DNA of 8,031 nt from Bifidobacteriaceae bacterium (lineage in GTDB: Bacteria; Actinomycetota; Actinomycetes; Actinomycetales; WQXJ01): the NCBI GenBank assembly GCA_031265345.1, contig JAISCU010000248.1, forward strand, positions 1-8,031, in the 5' to 3' direction. The position numbers were made by a program, and so were the translations under genes. The stretch's first letter is position 1. Every line of letters starts with the position of its first letter. A model generated the notes under the pieces. It made no database searches and was not told the DNA's origin. It saw only the letters and a list, made by a program, of their open reading frames with translations. Positions 5,180 through 8,031 of this stretch are shown one piece after another.

Positions 5180-6694
5180 ATGGCCACCGTCCTGCCCGGC
5201 GGCGCGAAACCGGGCCGTTGGGCCGAACTGGTGCTGCTGGTGTTCGCGCTGGGGCTCTCGTTCTTCGCCTACGCGCAGGTGGGGGTGGCCGTGACGGGGC
5301 GGCTGCCGGGGCAGATGGCCGTGCAATGCGGTGGTTTCACCCTGCTGGTGCTGGTAGTGCACCTGATCCTGCGGTGGCGGGCGCCCTACGCCGATCCGGT
5401 GATCTTCCCGGTGACGGTGCTGCTCAACGGCACCGGGCTGGCCATGATCTACCGGCTGGGGCTGCGCTACGAGGAGATCGGCGCCGACCCCGGTCCGGTG
5501 ATCGCATACAAGCAACTGATCTGGACGGTCCTGGGGCTGGTGGCGGCGGCGGTGACGGTGATCTGGCTGCGTGACCACCGCTCGCTGAGGCGGTTCACCT
5601 ACACCGCCATGATCCTGGGCCTGGTGGGTCTGATCCTGCCGCTGGCGCCGTGGATCGGCCGCAACATCAACGGCTCGCAGATCTGGATCCACCTTGGGCC
5701 GCTGTCGTTCCAACCGGCAGAGCTGTCCAAGATCGCCCTGGCCGTGTTCTTCGCCGGCTACCTGGTGACCAGGCGCGACGCCATGGCGCTGGCCGGGCCG
5801 AAGATTCTGGGCTTGAGGCTGCCGCGCCTGCGGGACATGGGGCCCATCATGCTGGCCTGGCTCATGTCGATGGGCGTGCTGGTGTTCGAGCGCGACCTGG
5901 GGACCTCCCTGCTGTTGTTCGGCCTGTTCGTGGTCATGATCTACGTGGCCACCAACCGGCCGTCCTGGATCGTGATCGGGCTGGGGTTGTTCTCCGGCGG
6001 CGTGGTGCTGGCGTACAAGATGTTCAGCCACGTCCAGAACCGTTTCGACATCTGGCTGCACCCCTTCTCCCAGGAGCTGTACGCGAAGCCGCTGGGCGGG
6101 TCCGGCCAGTTGGTCCAAGGCCTGTTCGGCATGGCCAACGGCGGCCTGTTCGGCACCGGTCTGGGCGAGGGACGCCCGGACATCACACCGCTGGCGTACT
6201 CCGATTTCATCTTCGCGGCCCTGGGCGAGGAACTCGGCCTGACCGGCCTGGTGGCGCTGCTGCTGATCTACCTGGTGCTGGTCGAACGCGGTTTCAGGAC
6301 CGCCATCGGCATCCGCGACGGTTTCGGCAAGTTGCTCGCCACGGGTCTGGCCTTCACCTTGGCCTTCCAGTTGTTCGTCGTGGTGGGCGGCGTCACCCGC
6401 GTGATCCCGCTGACCGGCCTGGTCACGCCGTTCCTGGCCTACGGCGGTTCGGCTCTGCTGGCCAACTGGATCGTGGTGGCCCTGCTCCTGCGCATCTCCG
6501 ACGGGGCCCGCCGTCCCCCGCCCGCGACCTCAGAGATCGACCTGGGGCCCGTCCTGCAGGCCGAGGCGGCCAAACGGGCGTTGCACGATGCCGCCGGGTC
6601 GGGCTCGTCCTCCAAGGCGGCCAAGCCCAGGTCGGGTTCCGGCCTGCCGACGCCTCAGGACGGCCAGGCGACCGAGGCGGTGAGGCGCCCGTGA
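5180..6694 (+). CDS. rodA: RodA: SEDS-family peptidoglycan glycosyltransferase
   Basis: Polytopic membrane protein, 504 residues, which polymerises lipid II into glycan strands and works with a class B penicillin-binding protein. About twelve hydrophobic segments lie between 16 and 438. SEDS hallmarks are visible: SFQPAELSKIALAVF (176-190), FERDLGTSL with D239 (equivalent to the essential Asp of RodA), GGLFGTGLGEG (321-331), FIFAALGEELGL (343-354) and PLTGLVTPFLAYGGSA (410-425). The SEDS family also includes FtsW, but the pstP-rodA-pbpA order marks this as the RodA copy. The cytoplasmic C-terminal tail (about 440-504) is a low-complexity Ala/Ser/Pro/Lys stretch and could be a phosphorylation target (inference). 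The ATG at 5180 lies two bases after the pstP stop, with GGGAGG at 5168-5173. Confidence 0.95.
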   Translation: MATVLPGGAKPGRWAELVLLVFALGLSFFAYAQVGVAVTGRLPGQMAVQCGGFTLLVLVVHLILRWRAPYADPVIFPVTVLLNGTGLAMIYRLGLRYEEIGADPGPVIAYKQLIWTVLGLVAAAVTVIWLRDHRSLRRFTYTAMILGLVGLILPLAPWIGRNINGSQIWIHLGPLSFQPAELSKIALAVFFAGYLVTRRDAMALAGPKILGLRLPRLRDMGPIMLAWLMSMGVLVFERDLGTSLLLFGLFVVMIYVATNRPSWIVIGLGLFSGGVVLAYKMFSHVQNRFDIWLHPFSQELYAKPLGGSGQLVQGLFGMANGGLFGTGLGEGRPDITPLAYSDFIFAALGEELGLTGLVALLLIYLVLVERGFRTAIGIRDGFGKLLATGLAFTLAFQLFVVVGGVTRVIPLTGLVTPFLAYGGSALLANWIVVALLLRISDGARRPPPATSEIDLGPVLQAEAAKRALHDAAGSGSSSKAAKPRSGSGLPTPQDGQATEAVRRP

Positions 6695-8031
6695 ACCGTG
6701 AGATCAGGCGCATCTGCCTGGTGGTCGTGGCCATGTTCATGGCGCTGCTGGTGGCTTCCAGCGTCATCCAGTTCGCCAGCGCCGGGGAACTGCGGGCAGA
6801 CCCGCGCAACGCCCGCACCTTCTACGACTCGTTCGACCGCGACCGCGGGCCGATCATCGCGGCTGGCGGCGACCTGCTGGCCAAGTCCGACAAAGTCGAT
6901 GACGACTACTCCTACCAGCGGGTTTACGCCAATGGCCCGCTCTACGCGCCGGTCACGGGCTACGCCACCGTGGTCGGGCCGCCCTCCGGGATGGAACTGA
7001 TCGAGAACCAAGTGCTGGAGGGCACCGCCGACTCGCTGTTCTGGACCCGCGTGCAGGACATCTTCACCGGCAAGAAACCGACCGGCGGAGCCGTGGAGCT
7101 GACCATCGACCCAGCCGTGCAGGAGGCGGCCTGGAACGCCCTGGGCGAATCGCAGGGCGCGGCCGTCGCCCTGGACGCCAAGACGGGTGCGATCCTGGCC
7201 CTGGTCTCCAAACCGACCTTCGATCCGAACGCGCTGGCCGTCCACGATCCCACTGCCGTCCAGGAGACTTACAACGCGCTCGACGCCGACCCGGCCCATC
7301 CTCTCTACAACCGTGCCATCAGCGGCGACCTGTACGCGCCGGGCTCGACCTTCAAACTCATCACGGCGGCGGCCGCGCTCGAATCCGGCCAGTACAAGGC
7401 TGACAGCGAACTGCAAGCGCCCAACTCGCTCGACCTGCCGAACAGCTCCGCCAAGCTGACCAACTTCGGCGAGTCGTCCTGCTCCGCCAGCGGCACCATG
7501 ACGCTGGCGGACGCCTTGAGGGTGTCCTGCAACACCGCCTTCGGCTGGCTCGGCATGGAACTGGGCGCGACCGCGATAGCCGAGCAGGCCGAGCGCTTCG
7601 GGTTCGGCGAGGACCTGTCGATCCCGCTCTACGTGCGGCCCTCGACCTTCCCCAAGAACATGGACAAGGCCCAGACCGCGATGGCCTCCATAGGGCAGTT
7701 CGACGACCGGGTGACCCCCTTGCAGATGGCCTCGATCGTGGCCGCCATCTCCAACGGCGGTCGGTTGATGACCCCGCATCTGGTGCGCGCCGAGTTGGCC
7801 GCCGACCTGCGGCCGGTCGATGAGACAGCCGCGGAGGAGCTCAGCCGTCCGATCAGCGCGGGCACGGCGGCGGTGCTCAAGGACATGATGGTCCAAGTGG
7901 CGGAGAACGGCACCGGCACCCGCGCGCGGGTCGATGGCATCACGGTGGGCGCCAAGACCGGCACCGCCGAGACGGCCCAGGGGCAGGCCCCGGATGTCTG
8001 GACGGTCGGATTCGGGCAGTCGCAAGGCCGA
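6691..8031 (+). CDS. pbpA: PbpA: class B penicillin-binding protein (3' end cut by the window)
   Basis: Peptidoglycan transpeptidase partner of RodA; 447 residues are visible and about 45 are probably missing, judging from the 491-residue M. tuberculosis protein. Residues 9-29 are a single signal anchor, placing the rest outside the membrane. FYDSFDRDRGPII (45-57) is the conserved entry to the pedestal domain. The penicillin-binding motifs are complete: S219-T-F-K222 in YAPGSTFKLIT (nucleophile S219), S279-C-N281 in RVSCNTAFG, and K422-T-G424 in GAKTGTAET. The GTG start at 6691 overlaps the rodA stop (GTGA, 4 nt), which indicates translational coupling and roughly matched amounts of the two partners. 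The frame is open to the last base. Family precedent puts pknA and pknB next. Confidence 0.95.
   Translation, partial: MNREIRRICLVVVAMFMALLVASSVIQFASAGELRADPRNARTFYDSFDRDRGPIIAAGGDLLAKSDKVDDDYSYQRVYANGPLYAPVTGYATVVGPPSGMELIENQVLEGTADSLFWTRVQDIFTGKKPTGGAVELTIDPAVQEAAWNALGESQGAAVALDAKTGAILALVSKPTFDPNALAVHDPTAVQETYNALDADPAHPLYNRAISGDLYAPGSTFKLITAAAALESGQYKADSELQAPNSLDLPNSSAKLTNFGESSCSASGTMTLADALRVSCNTAFGWLGMELGATAIAEQAERFGFGEDLSIPLYVRPSTFPKNMDKAQTAMASIGQFDDRVTPLQMASIVAAISNGGRLMTPHLVRAELAADLRPVDETAAEELSRPISAGTAAVLKDMMVQVAENGTGTRARVDGITVGAKTGTAETAQGQAPDVWTVGFGQSQGR

Noticed and set aside
5174..6118. Minus-strand frame opposite rodA (314 residues)
   Set aside because: Extremely Gln/His/Pro-rich shadow of the hydrophobic codons of rodA.
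6655..8025. Long minus-strand frame opposite pbpA (456 residues)
   Set aside because: Shadow of pbpA caused by high GC; its Gly/Arg/His-rich composition has no domain, while the plus strand carries complete penicillin-binding motifs.

Overview
The window comes from a high-GC Gram-positive bacterium (Actinomycetota). The evidence is the strongly G/C-biased third codon positions, the use of GTG starts, two promoters that look leaderless, and above all the gene order tRNA-Leu, fhaA, fhaB, pstP, rodA, pbpA. This is the conserved actinobacterial growth and division locus, in which pknA and pknB normally follow pbpA. The genus cannot be named from the sequence alone.

Left part (1-1392, mostly minus strand). 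Positions 1-391 hold no convincing gene but contain several copies of a TGTCCACAA-type box: three on a strict 25-bp period at the left edge, then more copies in inverted and direct arrangement. They resemble the terminal repeats of a transposable element. Next come a vapBC toxin-antitoxin pair with its own promoter, a large hairpin terminator, and a tRNA-Leu(CAG) gene, all on the minus strand.

Middle part (1393-3121). fhaA (DUF3662 plus FHA domain) runs rightward. It is separated from fhaB by a second, unrelated toxin-antitoxin pair on the minus strand: a ribbon-helix-helix antitoxin followed by a MazF/PemK-type toxin. The antitoxin and fhaB diverge from a 118-bp spacer. On both sides of it a -10-like hexamer lies six bases from the start codon, as expected for leaderless transcripts.

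Right part (3122-8031). fhaB, pstP, rodA and pbpA form a tight rightward operon with gaps of 1 and 2 nt and then a 4-nt overlap. pbpA is cut by the window end. FhaA and FhaB are phosphothreonine-reading FHA proteins, PstP is the PP2C phosphatase that opposes the PknA/PknB kinases, and RodA and PbpA are the paired SEDS glycosyltransferase and class B transpeptidase of peptidoglycan synthesis. The operon therefore links Ser/Thr phospho-signalling to cell wall growth. The unusual aspect is that fhaA is bracketed by two toxin-antitoxin modules of different families, one of which interrupts the otherwise conserved fhaA-fhaB junction.
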